In this document: positions 42,972 through 52,615 of the stretch, piece by piece
Position numbering within the stretch: position 1 is the stretch's first letter
Layout: each line of letters begins with the position of its first letter
Assembly (NCBI RefSeq): GCF_030548175.1
Contig: NZ_JAUORX010000004.1
Coordinates: 248,001-312,000 of the forward strand
DNA from: Cognatishimia sp. 1_MG-2023
GTDB taxonomy: Bacteria; Pseudomonadota; Alphaproteobacteria; Rhodobacterales; Rhodobacteraceae
DNA: 64,000 bases
Direction of reading: 5' to 3'
Notes under the pieces: generated by a model
Database searches by the model: none
Told to the model about the DNA's origin: nothing
The model's input: only the letters and a program-made list of their open reading frames with translations
Program-made: the position numbers and the translations under genes

Positions 42972-43781
42972 TTAGGCTGCGACGCCCAGGTGTTTGTCTA
43001 AAACTTCCCTCGCCAATTTGCGATAGGCTTCAGCACCCTTTGATGTTGGATCATACTGCAAAACCGGCTGCGCGAAAGAGGGAGCTTCGGAAACGCGCAC
43101 ATTCCGCGGAATTCGGGTTTTGAATACCAACTCACCCAAGTTATCCCGCGCATCATCCTCTACCTGCTGCGACAGGTTATTTCGCGCATCAAACATCGTC
43201 AAAACAACACCTTCAATGCGCAGGTTGGGATTTGCAGTTTGACGGACCTCACGAACAGTCAGCATCAATTGTGACAATCCCTCCAAAGCAAAGAACTCAC
43301 TTTGCAACGGAATCAAAACAGAATGCGCAGAAATCATTGCGTTAACTGTCAATAAGTTCAGAGAAGGTGGGCAATCAATCAGAATATAATCCCAACCAAA
43401 TTCATCCATCGCAGGCTGACGCAAAGCATCATGCAATAGGAAAGACCGCTTTTCGTTAGTCATCAGCTCCATATCTGCAGAGCTAAGATCGACCGTCGCA
43501 GGTATAATTGCCATCCCCTCAATATCTACAGATTGAATGACATCCTTTAATTCAACGTCCCCCAACAACAAATCGTATGTGGTCAACTCTCGATCTTCTG
43601 CTTCAATACCCAAACCGGTAGAGGCATTACCCTGTGGGTCCAGATCAACGACCAATACGCGGACGCCCTCTTCCACCAAAGCTGCTGCTAGATTTATCGC
43701 TGTAGTCGTCTTGCCAACGCCACCTTTTTGATTGGCAACGGCAATAATTCTTGGACCGTTTCCACGAATTGGGTCAGACAC
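42972..43781 (-). CDS. parA: Chromosome partitioning ATPase ParA (Soj)
   Basis: A 269-residue Walker-type ATPase. The deviant Walker A is VANQKGGVGKTTTAINLAAA; DLDPQGNASTGLG and DYILIDCPPSLNLLT are the Walker A' and B regions. The lack of an N-terminal DNA-binding extension makes it the chromosomal (type Ib-like) form. It overlaps rsmG by 8 bp and is followed by parB after 24 bp. Works with ParB on parS near the origin. Confidence 0.98.
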   Translation of the reverse strand: MSDPIRGNGPRIIAVANQKGGVGKTTTAINLAAALVEEGVRVLVVDLDPQGNASTGLGIEAEDRELTTYDLLLGDVELKDVIQSVDIEGMAIIPATVDLSSADMELMTNEKRSFLLHDALRQPAMDEFGWDYILIDCPPSLNLLTVNAMISAHSVLIPLQSEFFALEGLSQLMLTVREVRQTANPNLRIEGVVLTMFDARNNLSQQVEDDARDNLGELVFKTRIPRNVRVSEAPSFAQPVLQYDPTSKGAEAYRKLAREVLDKHLGVAA

Positions 43782-44397
43782 GATGAATATCCCTGATTTT
43801 TAGAATTACTGCGCCCTCTTGAGTATCACTTTTAATACTCTCACATTCGAAAGACCACGTTTTCTGTGCTTCTTGCAACTCGTTTTTCCAATTAATTCCT
43901 TTTGGGAACAAAGCTGTACCCTCTGGGTCCAAATGATGCTCTGAAAACTCCAACAACGAGGAAAGATCAGCCAAAGCCCGCGCTGATAATATCCGCGCAT
44001 TCTGAGGCTCCACTTTTTCAATCCGGTCATTCAACACTGTTGCTTTAACACCAGTTTCTCTTAACACCGTCCTTAGAAAGGTGCATTTTCTAAGATCACT
44101 TTCAATCAGTGTCACCGTCCGTGGATATTTTTTGTCGGCATTTAGAATAGCAACGACAAGTCCAGGAAACCCTCCTCCACTGCCAATATCCACCCAGCTC
44201 CCAGTTCCGTCTTTATCCTGAGTAAAAACCTGAACGGAATCTTGGATATGGCGATCCCAAAGATCGCCCAAAGTAGATTTTGAAACCAGGTTAATCGTAG
44301 GGTTCCATTTTTTTAGAAGACTAGCAAGTAATTCGAGGCGCTCGAATGTTTCACGTGAAACATCGAAATTATCCAACTTAAATTGCGAAAAACTCAC
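43774..44397 (-). CDS. rsmG: 16S rRNA (guanine-N7) methyltransferase RsmG
   Basis: A 207-residue methyltransferase modifying G527 of 16S rRNA. It has [20 protein letters not shown] near the N-terminus, [27 protein letters not shown] and [15 protein letters not shown]. The start is GTG at 44395-44397, overlapping the mnmG stop (GTGA). A perfect parS site (44347-44362) encodes its VSRETF residues, so coding and partition constraints are superimposed. Confidence 0.97.
   Translation of the reverse strand: MSFSQFKLDNFDVSRETFERLELLASLLKKWNPTINLVSKSTLGDLWDRHIQDSVQVFTQDKDGTGSWVDIGSGGGFPGLVVAILNADKKYPRTVTLIESDLRKCTFLRTVLRETGVKATVLNDRIEKVEPQNARILSARALADLSSLLEFSEHHLDPEGTALFPKGINWKNELQEAQKTWSFECESIKSDTQEGAVILKIRDIHRV
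44347..44362. promoter_or_regulatory. parS site 1 (ParB-binding palindrome)
   Basis: A perfect 16-bp palindrome TGTTTCACGTGAAACA, matching the known chromosomal parS consensus. It lies inside the rsmG coding region 0.6 kb from parA. Confidence 0.95.
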
Positions 44398-46259
44398 GCA
44401 GTCTTCTCCATTTTCTGTCTTTGACGAAGCTTTGCCAAAAGAAGCGTTAGCGCGGCAGGGGTCATACCATCAACACGAGCAGCCTGAGCTAGATTACTTG
44501 GACGCGCATTTTCTAATTTCAATTGAAGCTCATTCGATAAACCTTCGATCCCCTTAAACTGAAAGTCCGCCGGAATGACCTGCGCCTCATCGCGACGCAT
44601 GGCATCAACATCCCGCTGCTGCCGGTCAATATAGTTGGCGTACAGAGCATCACGCGCGAGCTGTTCTCTAACCTCTGAATCAAGCTCATTCACTTCAGGA
44701 ACAAGAACAGAAAGCTGATCAAAACTAACATCAGGCGTTGAAAGCAACTGATATGCAGAACGACGGACACCATCGTTCTTAATCTTGATCCCAGAAATTT
44801 CGGCTTCTTTCGGCGAAAAACTCGCAGATTGGAGCAATTCACGGCCGGAATTCAACATGTCAAGTTTTTTGTCAAAATGAGAATACCGATTATCATTCAC
44901 CAACCCCAACGCCCTACCGATCGGAGTTAGACGTTGGTCGGCATTGTCAGCCCTCAGTGAAAGACGGAACTCCGCACGAGATGTAAACATCCGATATGGC
45001 TCAGTCACGCCTCGCGTAATCAAGTCATCAACCATCACCCCGATATAACTGTCAGAGCGCCCAAAATGATGTGGATCTTTACTCTGCGCACTCAGCGCTG
45101 CATTAAGCCCTGCAACAAGCCCTTGCGCCGCTGCCTCCTCATAGCCGGTTGTCCCGTTAATCTGCCCTGCAAGGTACAAGCCAGGTACCGTACGAACAGC
45201 TAAACTGGCGTCAAGAGCCCTCGGATCAACATAATCGTACTCAATTGCGTATCCTGGCTGAATGATCTTTGCATCCTCGAGTGCATAGATGGACCGGACA
45301 TAATCATCCTGAACGTCTTCAGGTAGTGAAGTAGAAATCCCATTCGGATAGACCGTGTTGTCATCCAAACCCTCTGGCTCAAGAAAAACTTGATGCGAGG
45401 TTTTGTCTGCAAATCGAACGATCTTATCTTCGATAGATGGACAATACCGCGGCCCTACGCCTTCAATATGTCCGCCATACATCGCTGATCTATCAAGGTT
45501 TTCGCGGATAATGTCATGCGTGCGTTCATTCGTATGGGTTATTGCACAGGCCACCTGACGTGCGCTGGGTGATTTTGAAAGAAACGAGAACATCACAGGT
45601 TCTTCGTCGCCCTCCTGCTTTTCAAGCAAATCCCATTTGATTGTCCTCGCATCCAAACGCGGGGGTGTTCCTGTCTTTAGCCGCCCTAACGGCAATTCAA
45701 AACTATCAATACGTTCTGCCAGCTTAACGGAGGGTCGATCTCCCATACGGCCACCAGGCCGCGAGATATCACCGATATGAATTACACCACGTAGAAACGT
45801 GCCAGTGGTTAAAACAACGGCGTGAGATCGTACTTCAGAACCATCCGAAAGCGTAATTCCTGATACGCGGTTGTTTTCCATAATGAAATCAGTCGCTTCC
45901 CCCTCTAAAATGGTCAGGTTCGGCTGGTTCTGCATCTCACGCAGCATTGATTCTCGATAAATCTTTCGATCTGCTTGTGCACGAGGACCTTGAACCGCCG
46001 GACCCTTGCGTCGGTTCAACAACCGAAATTGTATACCTGCTAAATCAGCAACCCGGCCCATCACTCCATCAAGCGCATCAATCTCGCGCACAAGGTGCCC
46101 TTTACCCAGACCACCAATAGCCGGATTACAAGACATGACGCCGATACCGCCAATGGTAAGTGTAACAAGGGCAGTCTTCGCCCCCATCCTGACAGCAGCA
46201 TGTGCGGCATCACAGCCAGCATGACCGCCCCCAACAACAACGACATCAAAATGTTTCAC
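44394..46259 (-). CDS. mnmG: tRNA uridine-34 5-carboxymethylaminomethyl modification enzyme MnmG
   Basis: A 621-residue FAD enzyme acting with MnmE on wobble uridines. Motifs: [19 protein letters not shown] (FAD), [36 protein letters not shown] and [11 protein letters not shown]. The start GTG at 46257-46259 gives [12 protein letters not shown] and has GGAG eight bases upstream; the GTG at 46266-46268 and an upstream ATG at 46286 are alternatives. The parS palindrome at 46252-46267 covers the ribosome-site/start interval. mnmE ends 11 bp upstream; rsmG overlaps downstream. Confidence 0.97.
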   Translation of the reverse strand: MKHFDVVVVGGGHAGCDAAHAAVRMGAKTALVTLTIGGIGVMSCNPAIGGLGKGHLVREIDALDGVMGRVADLAGIQFRLLNRRKGPAVQGPRAQADRKIYRESMLREMQNQPNLTILEGEATDFIMENNRVSGITLSDGSEVRSHAVVLTTGTFLRGVIHIGDISRPGGRMGDRPSVKLAERIDSFELPLGRLKTGTPPRLDARTIKWDLLEKQEGDEEPVMFSFLSKSPSARQVACAITHTNERTHDIIRENLDRSAMYGGHIEGVGPRYCPSIEDKIVRFADKTSHQVFLEPEGLDDNTVYPNGISTSLPEDVQDDYVRSIYALEDAKIIQPGYAIEYDYVDPRALDASLAVRTVPGLYLAGQINGTTGYEEAAAQGLVAGLNAALSAQSKDPHHFGRSDSYIGVMVDDLITRGVTEPYRMFTSRAEFRLSLRADNADQRLTPIGRALGLVNDNRYSHFDKKLDMLNSGRELLQSASFSPKEAEISGIKIKNDGVRRSAYQLLSTPDVSFDQLSVLVPEVNELDSEVREQLARDALYANYIDRQQRDVDAMRRDEAQVIPADFQFKGIEGLSNELQLKLENARPSNLAQAARVDGMTPAALTLLLAKLRQRQKMEKTA

Positions 46260-46267
46260 GTGAAACA
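46252..46267. promoter_or_regulatory. parS site 2 (ParB-binding palindrome)
   Basis: A second perfect TGTTTCACGTGAAACA. It covers the interval between the mnmG ribosome site and start codon. It is 1.9 kb from site 1 and 3.3 kb from parB. Confidence 0.95.
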
Positions 46268-46270
46268 CTC

Positions 46271-47569
46271 CTATTTTCCGATGCAAAAGCTAGAAAAAAT
46301 CTCATCCAAGAGGTTTTCAACATCAATCCGACCGACAATGGAATCCAAAGCACGAATCGCCGTGCGCAGTTCCTCTGCAGCTATATCATAGTGATCCGCA
46401 CCTAGCGCTAGAACTGCCTTCGCAGCTGATAGACTTTCTGATGCGCGGACCATCGCCACACGATGACGTTCACGCGTGGCTACTCCAGAACGCCCCGCAA
46501 GCGAGGATAACTTGTCAGAAACCTTAGAAACCAATTTTGAAAGGCCCTGCCCCGTCTTTCCGGATACCGCGTTGCGAACATCCGACAGCGTATCCGCCTT
46601 GGCAGCGACAACAATATCCCCAGCCAAAGGTTCAAAATCCGGGGATTGACCGTCCTCAATCAGAAACACGCGAAGGTCAGCCGCAACAGCGCGCTCTTTC
46701 GCTCGCTCAATGCCTATCCCCTCAACATGATCATCCGTATCGCGTAAGCCCGCCGTATCCAGCAAAGTCACTGGTAACCCACTCAAATCCATACGGACTT
46801 CGATCACATCTCTGGTCGTACCTGCAAATTCAGAGGTGATAGCCGCCTCGCGACCAGCTAAGGCATTCAAAAGAGTAGACTTTCCGACATTTGGCGCGCC
46901 TACAATAGCAACTTCAAATCCTGTCCGAATACGCTCAGCTGTTTCAACGCCAGAGATCTCTTTTTCCAGGACCGACAAAACGCCATTCAGCAATGCATCG
47001 ACTTCGGGCGTTACATCAACCGGCACATCTTCGTCAGCAAAATCAATTGTGGCTTCAATCAATGCAGCAGCTCTGATCAAATCAGCACGCCAACGCTCAG
47101 CAACTTTTCCAAGGTCACCTGATAGCACCCGCAAGGCTTGCCGACGTTGTGCTTCGGTTTCGGCGTCGATCAAATCGGCAAGCCCCTCGACCTGCGCCAA
47201 ATCCAAACAACCATTTTCAAGCGCTCGGCGGGTAAATTCCCCCGCCTCTGCCAGACGCAATCCGTTTAAGTCACCTAACACCCGCAACACGCGGTTAACA
47301 ACGGCGATTGAACCATGCAGATGAAATTCCAGAACTTCTTCGCCCGTAAACGAACGGCCCTGCTCAAAATACAAAACCAGTGCCTGATCTAGACGTACGC
47401 CACCAGCATCACACAAAACCTTAAGGCTTGCCATACGCGGCGCAGGCAATTCACCAAACAGTGCCGCTGCCACATCTGTAACAGCAGGACCGGACACTCG
47501 AACGACAGCGACCCCCGCCTTACCGGGGGCCGTTGCTAGCGCAAATACAGTATCGTTAACGAAAGCCAT
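46271..47569 (-). CDS. mnmE: tRNA modification GTPase MnmE
   Basis: A 432-residue GTPase partnering MnmG. The N-terminal folate-binding domain begins [19 protein letters not shown]; the inserted G domain has [35 protein letters not shown] and an NKxD-like AAKADT. The C-terminus FCIGK carries the conserved catalytic Cys. The G-domain NKxD motif is reduced to AKAD, seen in several alphaproteobacteria. It starts 6 bp downstream of rho. Confidence 0.97.
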   Translation of the reverse strand: MAFVNDTVFALATAPGKAGVAVVRVSGPAVTDVAAALFGELPAPRMASLKVLCDAGGVRLDQALVLYFEQGRSFTGEEVLEFHLHGSIAVVNRVLRVLGDLNGLRLAEAGEFTRRALENGCLDLAQVEGLADLIDAETEAQRRQALRVLSGDLGKVAERWRADLIRAAALIEATIDFADEDVPVDVTPEVDALLNGVLSVLEKEISGVETAERIRTGFEVAIVGAPNVGKSTLLNALAGREAAITSEFAGTTRDVIEVRMDLSGLPVTLLDTAGLRDTDDHVEGIGIERAKERAVAADLRVFLIEDGQSPDFEPLAGDIVVAAKADTLSDVRNAVSGKTGQGLSKLVSKVSDKLSSLAGRSGVATRERHRVAMVRASESLSAAKAVLALGADHYDIAAEELRTAIRALDSIVGRIDVENLLDEIFSSFCIGK

Positions 47570-47575
47570 GACGCA

Positions 47576-48847
47576 TCACGCGTTCATGGAATCGAAGAAC
47601 TCTTCGTTGCTCTTTGTTTGTTTGAGCTTCGAAATCAAGAACTCAACCGCATCCGTGGTACCCATTGGGTTCAGAATGCGACGCAAGACAAAGGTCTTTT
47701 GCAGATCTTTTGGATCAACCAGCAGATCTTCTTTTCGTGTACCAGACTTCAGAATATCAATCGCCGGGAAGACGCGTTTATCAGCAACCTTACGATCCAG
47801 AACGATCTCAGAGTTACCAGTACCTTTGAATTCCTCAAAGATAACTTCGTCCATCCGCGAACCAGTATCAATCAATGCTGTTGAGATAATGGTCAGTGAT
47901 CCACCTTCTTCGATATTCCGCGCGGCACCAAAGAAACGCTTAGGACGTTGCAGCGCATTTGCGTCCACACCACCGGTCAAAACCTTACCAGAAGACGGCA
48001 CAACCGTGTTGAACGCCCTACCAAGTCTTGTGATCGAATCCAAAAGGATCACAACATCTCGTTTATGTTCTACCAAACGCTTGGCTTTTTCGATCACCAT
48101 CTCAGAAACCGCAACGTGACGTGTCGCCGGTTCATCAAAGGTAGAGGAAATCACCTCACCCTTCACAGAACGCTGCATATCCGTCACCTCTTCTGGGCGT
48201 TCATCAATCAGTAGAACGATCAAATAGCACTCTGGGTGGTTCTTCTCGATAGAGTTCGCGATGTTCTGAAGCAGAACAGTTTTACCAGTCCGTGGCGGCG
48301 CAACGATCAAAGAACGCTGACCTTTACCAATTGGTGAAACCAGGTCGATGATCCGTGCAGAACGATCTTTGATTGTTGGATCTTCGACTTCCATCTTCAA
48401 ACGCTCATCCGGGTACAGCGGCGTCAGGTTGTCGAATGCAATTTTATGTTTCGCTTTTTCTGGATCTTCAAAATTAATCGAAAATACCGTTGTCAGCGCG
48501 AAATAACGCTCTGTCTCTTCAGGGGCCTTAATCACACCGTTGATTGTGTCACCGGTCCGCAGGCTGTGCTTACGGATCATCTCAGGGCTAACATAAATGT
48601 CATCTGGGCCCGGCAGATAGTTCGCTTCTGGCGAACGCAAGAAACCAAAACCATCCTGTAGAACTTCAAGCACACCATCGCCCGAAACTTCCCATCCCTC
48701 ATCCGCGCGTTCACGCAGGATTTGGAACATCATCTCGCCTTTACGCATGGTTGATGCGTTTTCGATCTCCAGCTCTTCAGCCATCGAAAGCAAGTCTTTA
48801 GGACTCTTTGCCTTTAGATCGGATAGCGCGAGTTTGTTCTCGGACAT
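47576..48847 (-). CDS. rho: Transcription termination factor Rho
   Basis: A 423-residue hexameric RNA helicase. The N-terminal RNA-binding domain has [19 protein letters not shown] and [20 protein letters not shown]; the ATPase has Walker [15 protein letters not shown], the Q-loop region and the [21 protein letters not shown]-loop. The ATG at 48845-48847 was chosen over an upstream in-frame start because it gives the standard N-terminus. The gene is transcribed away from the presumed origin, with hemJ upstream in the same direction. Confidence 0.98.
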   Translation of the reverse strand: MSENKLALSDLKAKSPKDLLSMAEELEIENASTMRKGEMMFQILRERADEGWEVSGDGVLEVLQDGFGFLRSPEANYLPGPDDIYVSPEMIRKHSLRTGDTINGVIKAPEETERYFALTTVFSINFEDPEKAKHKIAFDNLTPLYPDERLKMEVEDPTIKDRSARIIDLVSPIGKGQRSLIVAPPRTGKTVLLQNIANSIEKNHPECYLIVLLIDERPEEVTDMQRSVKGEVISSTFDEPATRHVAVSEMVIEKAKRLVEHKRDVVILLDSITRLGRAFNTVVPSSGKVLTGGVDANALQRPKRFFGAARNIEEGGSLTIISTALIDTGSRMDEVIFEEFKGTGNSEIVLDRKVADKRVFPAIDILKSGTRKEDLLVDPKDLQKTFVLRRILNPMGTTDAVEFLISKLKQTKSNEEFFDSMNA

Positions 48848-48968
48848 AGATACACCTTTGTCGGCCCACAAAGGCCGCTCATCATCAATTTTAGGTCGGA
48901 AGACACATGACCCGGACGGGCCTGTTAAACAATTAAATAGGAGGATTCCTAATTTAAGTCAAACAGCC

Positions 48969-49418
48969 TTAGAATTTCACAACAACAGAAATCACTATCA
49001 AGACCATCAAGACAGTAGGCACTTCGTTCATCATTCGAAACTGTCGACCGGTCGTGGTGTTTTCGCCGCGCTCAAACACCTTTCGGCGTATCATCAGCCA
49101 ATGATGGAACCCAGTCATCCCAATCACACCCGCAGCCTTCGTATACGGCCACACAGCGCCCCAATCGACAATGCCGGGGGTCATGACAAGCAAAAGGCCA
49201 AAAACCCACGTGGCGACGCTTGCTGGGCCCATGATCACTTTCAAAAGTTTGTATTCCATTAATTGGAACGTTTGATCCAGCTGATCACCCTTCTTTGCCT
49301 TTTCTGCGTGATACACAAAGAGGCGTGGCAAATAGAATAGACCAGCCATCCAGCTGATCACTGACATGATGTGAAACGCTAAAATCCAAGGGTACAGGCT
49401 AGCAAGAATGTCTGACAC
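48969..49418 (-). CDS. hemJ: HemJ, membrane protoporphyrinogen IX oxidase
   Basis: A 149-residue four-helix membrane protein (helices near 8-25, 52-78, 85-105, 125-145). Conserved LYPWILAFHIMSVISWMAGL includes the His in helix 1, and FYLPRLFVYH, PASVATWVFGLLL and TGFHHWLM follow. HemJ replaces HemG/HemY in many alphaproteobacteria. The typical neighbour hemE is missing; rho lies 121 bp downstream. The gene borders the putative origin. Confidence 0.93.
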   Translation of the reverse strand: MSDILASLYPWILAFHIMSVISWMAGLFYLPRLFVYHAEKAKKGDQLDQTFQLMEYKLLKVIMGPASVATWVFGLLLVMTPGIVDWGAVWPYTKAAGVIGMTGFHHWLMIRRKVFERGENTTTGRQFRMMNEVPTVLMVLIVISVVVKF

Positions 49419-49838
49419 GGGTGCGATCCTCTCTCGCCGGCTCGCCTTACTAAATAAATATATATTTATAAGAAAGGAAGTTGATTTGGTAGTAAGCCGA
49501 TTTTCTGTGGATTACTCAGTTTCTCCCGACTTCTCCACATTCATTTTTACGGTGGGGAAACTTTAGGGAAAACCGGTGTGCAAATTGTATTTCTATGGAA
49601 AAATGTTTTCTAACAATATCTTAACAAGTGATATCAAATAATTTCTCTGTGTATAAATCTGCGGACAAATAATCGGAAAAACGATTCCGCCACAGAAAAC
49701 CAGTTATCCTCATCCCAAGGGGAGGAATCGTGAGCGACTCAGTTGAAAGGGCAGAGTTATCTACCGCTTGCGCCGAGGCTCGAATTCCTCGACAACCTAT
49801 CCGCAGCTTTAGACACAAGTTTTCACCAGGTTATCCAC
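49419..49838. other. Putative chromosomal replication origin (oriC) region
   Basis: A 420-bp gene-free gap between hemJ (leftward) and maf (rightward). It contains a 20-base all-A/T run (49451-49470, with palindrome AAATATATATTT at 49456-49467) as candidate unwinding element. DnaA-box-like 9-mers, plus or minus strand: TGTGGATTA 49506-49514, TTCTCCACA 49531-49539, TGTGTATAA 49648-49656 (reverse of TTATACACA), TTATCCTCA 49704-49712, TTATCTACC 49757-49765, CTATCCGCA 49797-49805, TTATCCACA 49831-49839. Adjacent genes point away on both sides, and parAB/parS lie within 8 kb. The origin call is inferred, not proved. Confidence 0.75.
49451..49470. other. All-A/T candidate DNA-unwinding element
   Basis: Twenty consecutive A/T bases, including a 12-bp AT palindrome, in a genome of moderate GC. 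Next to DnaA-box-like sites, this suits origin melting. Confidence 0.6.
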
Positions 49839-49839
49839 A
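49831..49839 (+). promoter_or_regulatory. Perfect DnaA box overlapping the maf start codon
   Basis: TTATCCACA, the consensus DnaA box, ends on the A of the maf ATG (49839). Confidence 0.8.
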
Positions 49840-50438
49840 TGAGCGAACCGATCATTCTTGCCTCTGGCTCCAAAATTCGCGCAGATCTGCTGCGCAATGC
49901 CAACGTACCTTTCGAGGTTATGACAGCTCCGGTTGACGAGGAGTTAATTCGCGAGAGCCTCGAAGCAGAGGGCACCAGCCCCCGAGACATCGCAGATTCC
50001 CTAGCAGAGGCCAAAGCACAACGCGTTAGCGCGAAGCTACCGGGCGCACTCGTTTTGGGATGTGATCAGGTTCTCGACTTTGAGCGAGAGGTTTTTTCAA
50101 AACCCAAAGACCAAGACGACGCAATTGCGCAACTGATGCGCCTTCGGAATAATCGGCACACATTACTATCTGCTGCGGTGATTTACGAAAACGGCAAACC
50201 TGTTTGGCGGCACGTCGGAATGGTGCGCTTGTTAATGCGCGACTTCTCTGATGCGTTTCTTAAAGACTATGTTAACCGTAATTGGGACAGCATCCGTCAT
50301 ACTGTCGGCTGCTATCAGCTCGAAGGCGAAGGTGTTCGTTTATTTACCCGCGTCGACGGCGATTACTTTACAGTTCTGGGTATGCCTTTACTCGAAATCC
50401 TAGCCTATTTGACCCTGCGTGGAGATTTACAAAGATGA
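49839..50438 (+). CDS. maf: Maf-family nucleotide pyrophosphatase
   Basis: A 199-residue Maf protein that hydrolyses dTTP/UTP or modified nucleotides. The N-terminal ILASGSKIRADLLRNANVPF is diagnostic; LVLGCDQVLDFE and RHTVGCYQLEGEGVRLF follow, with the family's catalytic Asp in GCDQ. The first conserved residues fix the ATG at 49839, which overlaps a DnaA box. The stop overlaps the aroE start (ATGA). Confidence 0.92.
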   Translation: MSEPIILASGSKIRADLLRNANVPFEVMTAPVDEELIRESLEAEGTSPRDIADSLAEAKAQRVSAKLPGALVLGCDQVLDFEREVFSKPKDQDDAIAQLMRLRNNRHTLLSAAVIYENGKPVWRHVGMVRLLMRDFSDAFLKDYVNRNWDSIRHTVGCYQLEGEGVRLFTRVDGDYFTVLGMPLLEILAYLTLRGDLQR

Positions 50439-51268
50439 CATTGCCTAAAATTCCTTTGGCTGGCGTAATTGGCCACCCCATTGCACATTCGAAATCACCG
50501 ATGTTGCATGGGTATTGGCTAAAGGCCTACGGGATAGAGGGCCATTATGTCCCAATTGATGTCGCGCCCGAAAACTTTGAAACCGTTTTGCGCAACATGC
50601 ATAAAATGGGCTTTGTCGGCGCCAATGTGACGATCCCACACAAAGAACGTGCGTTAGAATTCGCGGATCAAGTGACCGATCGGGCAACCCTTATCGGCGC
50701 TGCTAACACATTGATTTTCCACGAAGATGGAAAAATCCTTGCGGATAATACTGATGGCTATGGGTTTATCCAAAACCTCCGTCAATTCGCCCCTGATTGG
50801 GAACCAGAAGCTGGTCCTGCCGTTATTCTGGGTGCCGGCGGTGCCGCCCGTGCTGTTGTTGCGTCTTTATTAGATGTCGGTGTGCCAGAAATCCTGATTA
50901 CCAACCGCACCCGCGTGCGTGCAGAACAGCTCCGCGATGATTTTGGCGCCCGCCTTAAGGTCGTTGAATGGAACCAAGCCGCCAATGTTTTGGAGCAGGC
51001 AACCACTGTCGTGAACACCACATCTCTCGGAATGGCCGGCAAGCCAGAACTTAAGATGTCTCTCGACGGGCTGCAGCCGGGCACTTTGGTGACCGATCTT
51101 GTTTATAACCCTCTGCGCACCCAGTTCTTGGAAACCGCAGCGGAAAAAGGCTGCGTCACTGTTGATGGGCTTGGCATGTTATTACACCAAGCGGCCCCCG
51201 GATTTGAACGCTGGTTCGGCCCTCGACCCGAGGTCACCGATGAACTACGGCAAGTGATCCTCGGATGA
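50435..51268 (+). CDS. aroE: Shikimate dehydrogenase
   Basis: A 277-residue NADP-dependent enzyme of aromatic amino-acid synthesis. Motifs: PLAGVIGHPIAHSKSPMLHG at the N-terminus, GFVGANVTIPHKERAL with the catalytic Lys, NTDGYGFI and AVILGAGGAARAV (nucleotide binding), DLVYNPLRTQFL near the C-terminus. The start ATG overlaps the maf stop; the stop overlaps the coaE start. Confidence 0.98.
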   Translation: MTLPKIPLAGVIGHPIAHSKSPMLHGYWLKAYGIEGHYVPIDVAPENFETVLRNMHKMGFVGANVTIPHKERALEFADQVTDRATLIGAANTLIFHEDGKILADNTDGYGFIQNLRQFAPDWEPEAGPAVILGAGGAARAVVASLLDVGVPEILITNRTRVRAEQLRDDFGARLKVVEWNQAANVLEQATTVVNTTSLGMAGKPELKMSLDGLQPGTLVTDLVYNPLRTQFLETAAEKGCVTVDGLGMLLHQAAPGFERWFGPRPEVTDELRQVILG

Positions 51269-51858
51269 CCTTTACGCTTGGATTGACCGGTTCCATTGGC
51301 ATGGGAAAATCCACAACAGCCAAACTTTTCGCTGATCTTGGTTGCGCTGTCTGGGATGCAGATGCCGCAGTGCATCGCATGTATGCCCAAGGCGGCGCTG
51401 CGGTTGCGCCAATAAAGGCCGCGCTGCCGAGCGCAATCATTGACAATGCGGTGTCGCGTGATGAACTCAAGGTATTAATATCAAAAGACAACTCCGTCCT
51501 TTCGATATTGGAAGAGATCGTCCACCCCCTCGTCGCTGCAGACCGAGATGAATTTATCAAAACCAGCACGGCAGACATCACCGTTCTCGACATCCCATTG
51601 CTGTTCGAAAACGGTACGGAAAAGACATTGGACGCTGTCGTTTGTGTCTCTATTCCAGCTGAAACACAGCAATCCCGCGTTATGGCTCGTGGTACGATGA
51701 CACTCGACCAATTCAAAGCGATCCGGGCGAAGCAAATGCCCATCGATGACAAAGTCGCACGCGCCGATTATGTTGTTGTGACCGACACGCTTGATCATGC
51801 AAAAGCACAGGTTCAGGCCATCGTAACGACCATCAGAGAGCAGATTGCAAATGCGTGA
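51265..51858 (+). CDS. coaE: Dephospho-CoA kinase
   Basis: A 197-residue P-loop kinase performing the last step of coenzyme A synthesis. Walker A LTGSIGMGKSTTAKLFADLG, DADAAVHRMYAQGG, VLDIPLLFENGTE and RAKQMPIDDKVARADYVV. It overlaps aroE (4 bp) and dnaQ (8 bp) in a tight maf-aroE-coaE-dnaQ run. Confidence 0.97.
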   Translation: MTFTLGLTGSIGMGKSTTAKLFADLGCAVWDADAAVHRMYAQGGAAVAPIKAALPSAIIDNAVSRDELKVLISKDNSVLSILEEIVHPLVAADRDEFIKTSTADITVLDIPLLFENGTEKTLDAVVCVSIPAETQQSRVMARGTMTLDQFKAIRAKQMPIDDKVARADYVVVTDTLDHAKAQVQAIVTTIREQIANA

Positions 51859-52582
51859 AATCGTCCTGGATACGGAAACAACTGGTTTTGATGCCAAAGA
51901 GGGCGGCGACCGGATCGTCGAAATCGGCTGTGTTGAACTGTTCAACCACATGCCAACCGGCAAAACCTATCACGTCTACATCAACCCCGAACGATCCATG
52001 CCGCAAGGCGCGTTTGAGGTGCACGGCATTGGCCCCGATATTCTGGAACCACCAAAAGAACCTGAACCGGGTCAGGTAATTCTGCGCGACAAACCTGTTT
52101 TCGCCAAAGTGGGTCAGTCGTTTTTGGACTTCGTTAGGGATTCCAAAATGGTGATCCACAACGCAGCTTTCGATATGAAGTTCTTAAACTTCGAACTCGC
52201 GCGCATGGGTCTTCGCACCCTTCCGATGGAACAATCCTTAGACACGCTAGCGATCGCGCGAAAGAAATTTCCAGGTTCACCGGCAACCCTCGATGCCCTG
52301 TGCCGCCGCTTCAACATCGACAACACAAATCGTACGTTGCACGGCGCGTTGCTTGACTCTGAAATTTTGGCTGAGGTCTATCTAGAACTGATCGGCGGCC
52401 GCCAACCAGACTTTGGACTGGCCACAAACGCTGGCTCTTCTGGTAGCGTATCCCAAGACGATTGGCGCCCTACAGCACGGCCTAATCCCCTGCCCTCGCG
52501 CATAAAACCCGAGGAAAAACAAGCACATGACGCTTTTGTTGAAAAAATGGGAGAAGAGGCGCTTTGGAATAAGCTAGGTTAG
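51851..52582 (+). CDS. dnaQ: DNA polymerase III epsilon subunit (proofreading 3'-5' exonuclease)
   Basis: A 243-residue DEDDh exonuclease. Exo I is REIVLDTETTGFDAKEGGDR, Exo II MVIHNAAFDMKFLNFEL, Exo III HGALLDSEILAEVYLELIGG with the catalytic His. The C-terminal tail (from ~205) is the polymerase-core-binding region. The ATG at 51851 overlaps the coaE stop; a TTG two codons earlier is less likely. Confidence 0.97.
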   Translation: MREIVLDTETTGFDAKEGGDRIVEIGCVELFNHMPTGKTYHVYINPERSMPQGAFEVHGIGPDILEPPKEPEPGQVILRDKPVFAKVGQSFLDFVRDSKMVIHNAAFDMKFLNFELARMGLRTLPMEQSLDTLAIARKKFPGSPATLDALCRRFNIDNTNRTLHGALLDSEILAEVYLELIGGRQPDFGLATNAGSSGSVSQDDWRPTARPNPLPSRIKPEEKQAHDAFVEKMGEEALWNKLG

Positions 52583-52607
52583 CACCCCCAGTGATCCGGG
52601 GGCGCTA
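52580..52607. terminator. Hairpin between dnaQ and secB, likely end of both transcripts
   Basis: TAGC and CCCCC pair with GGGGG and GCTA around an 8-nt loop and one A-C mismatch. No U-run follows on either strand, so it may rely on Rho or be a stability element. Confidence 0.5.
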
Positions 52608-52615
52608 AAAATTTA

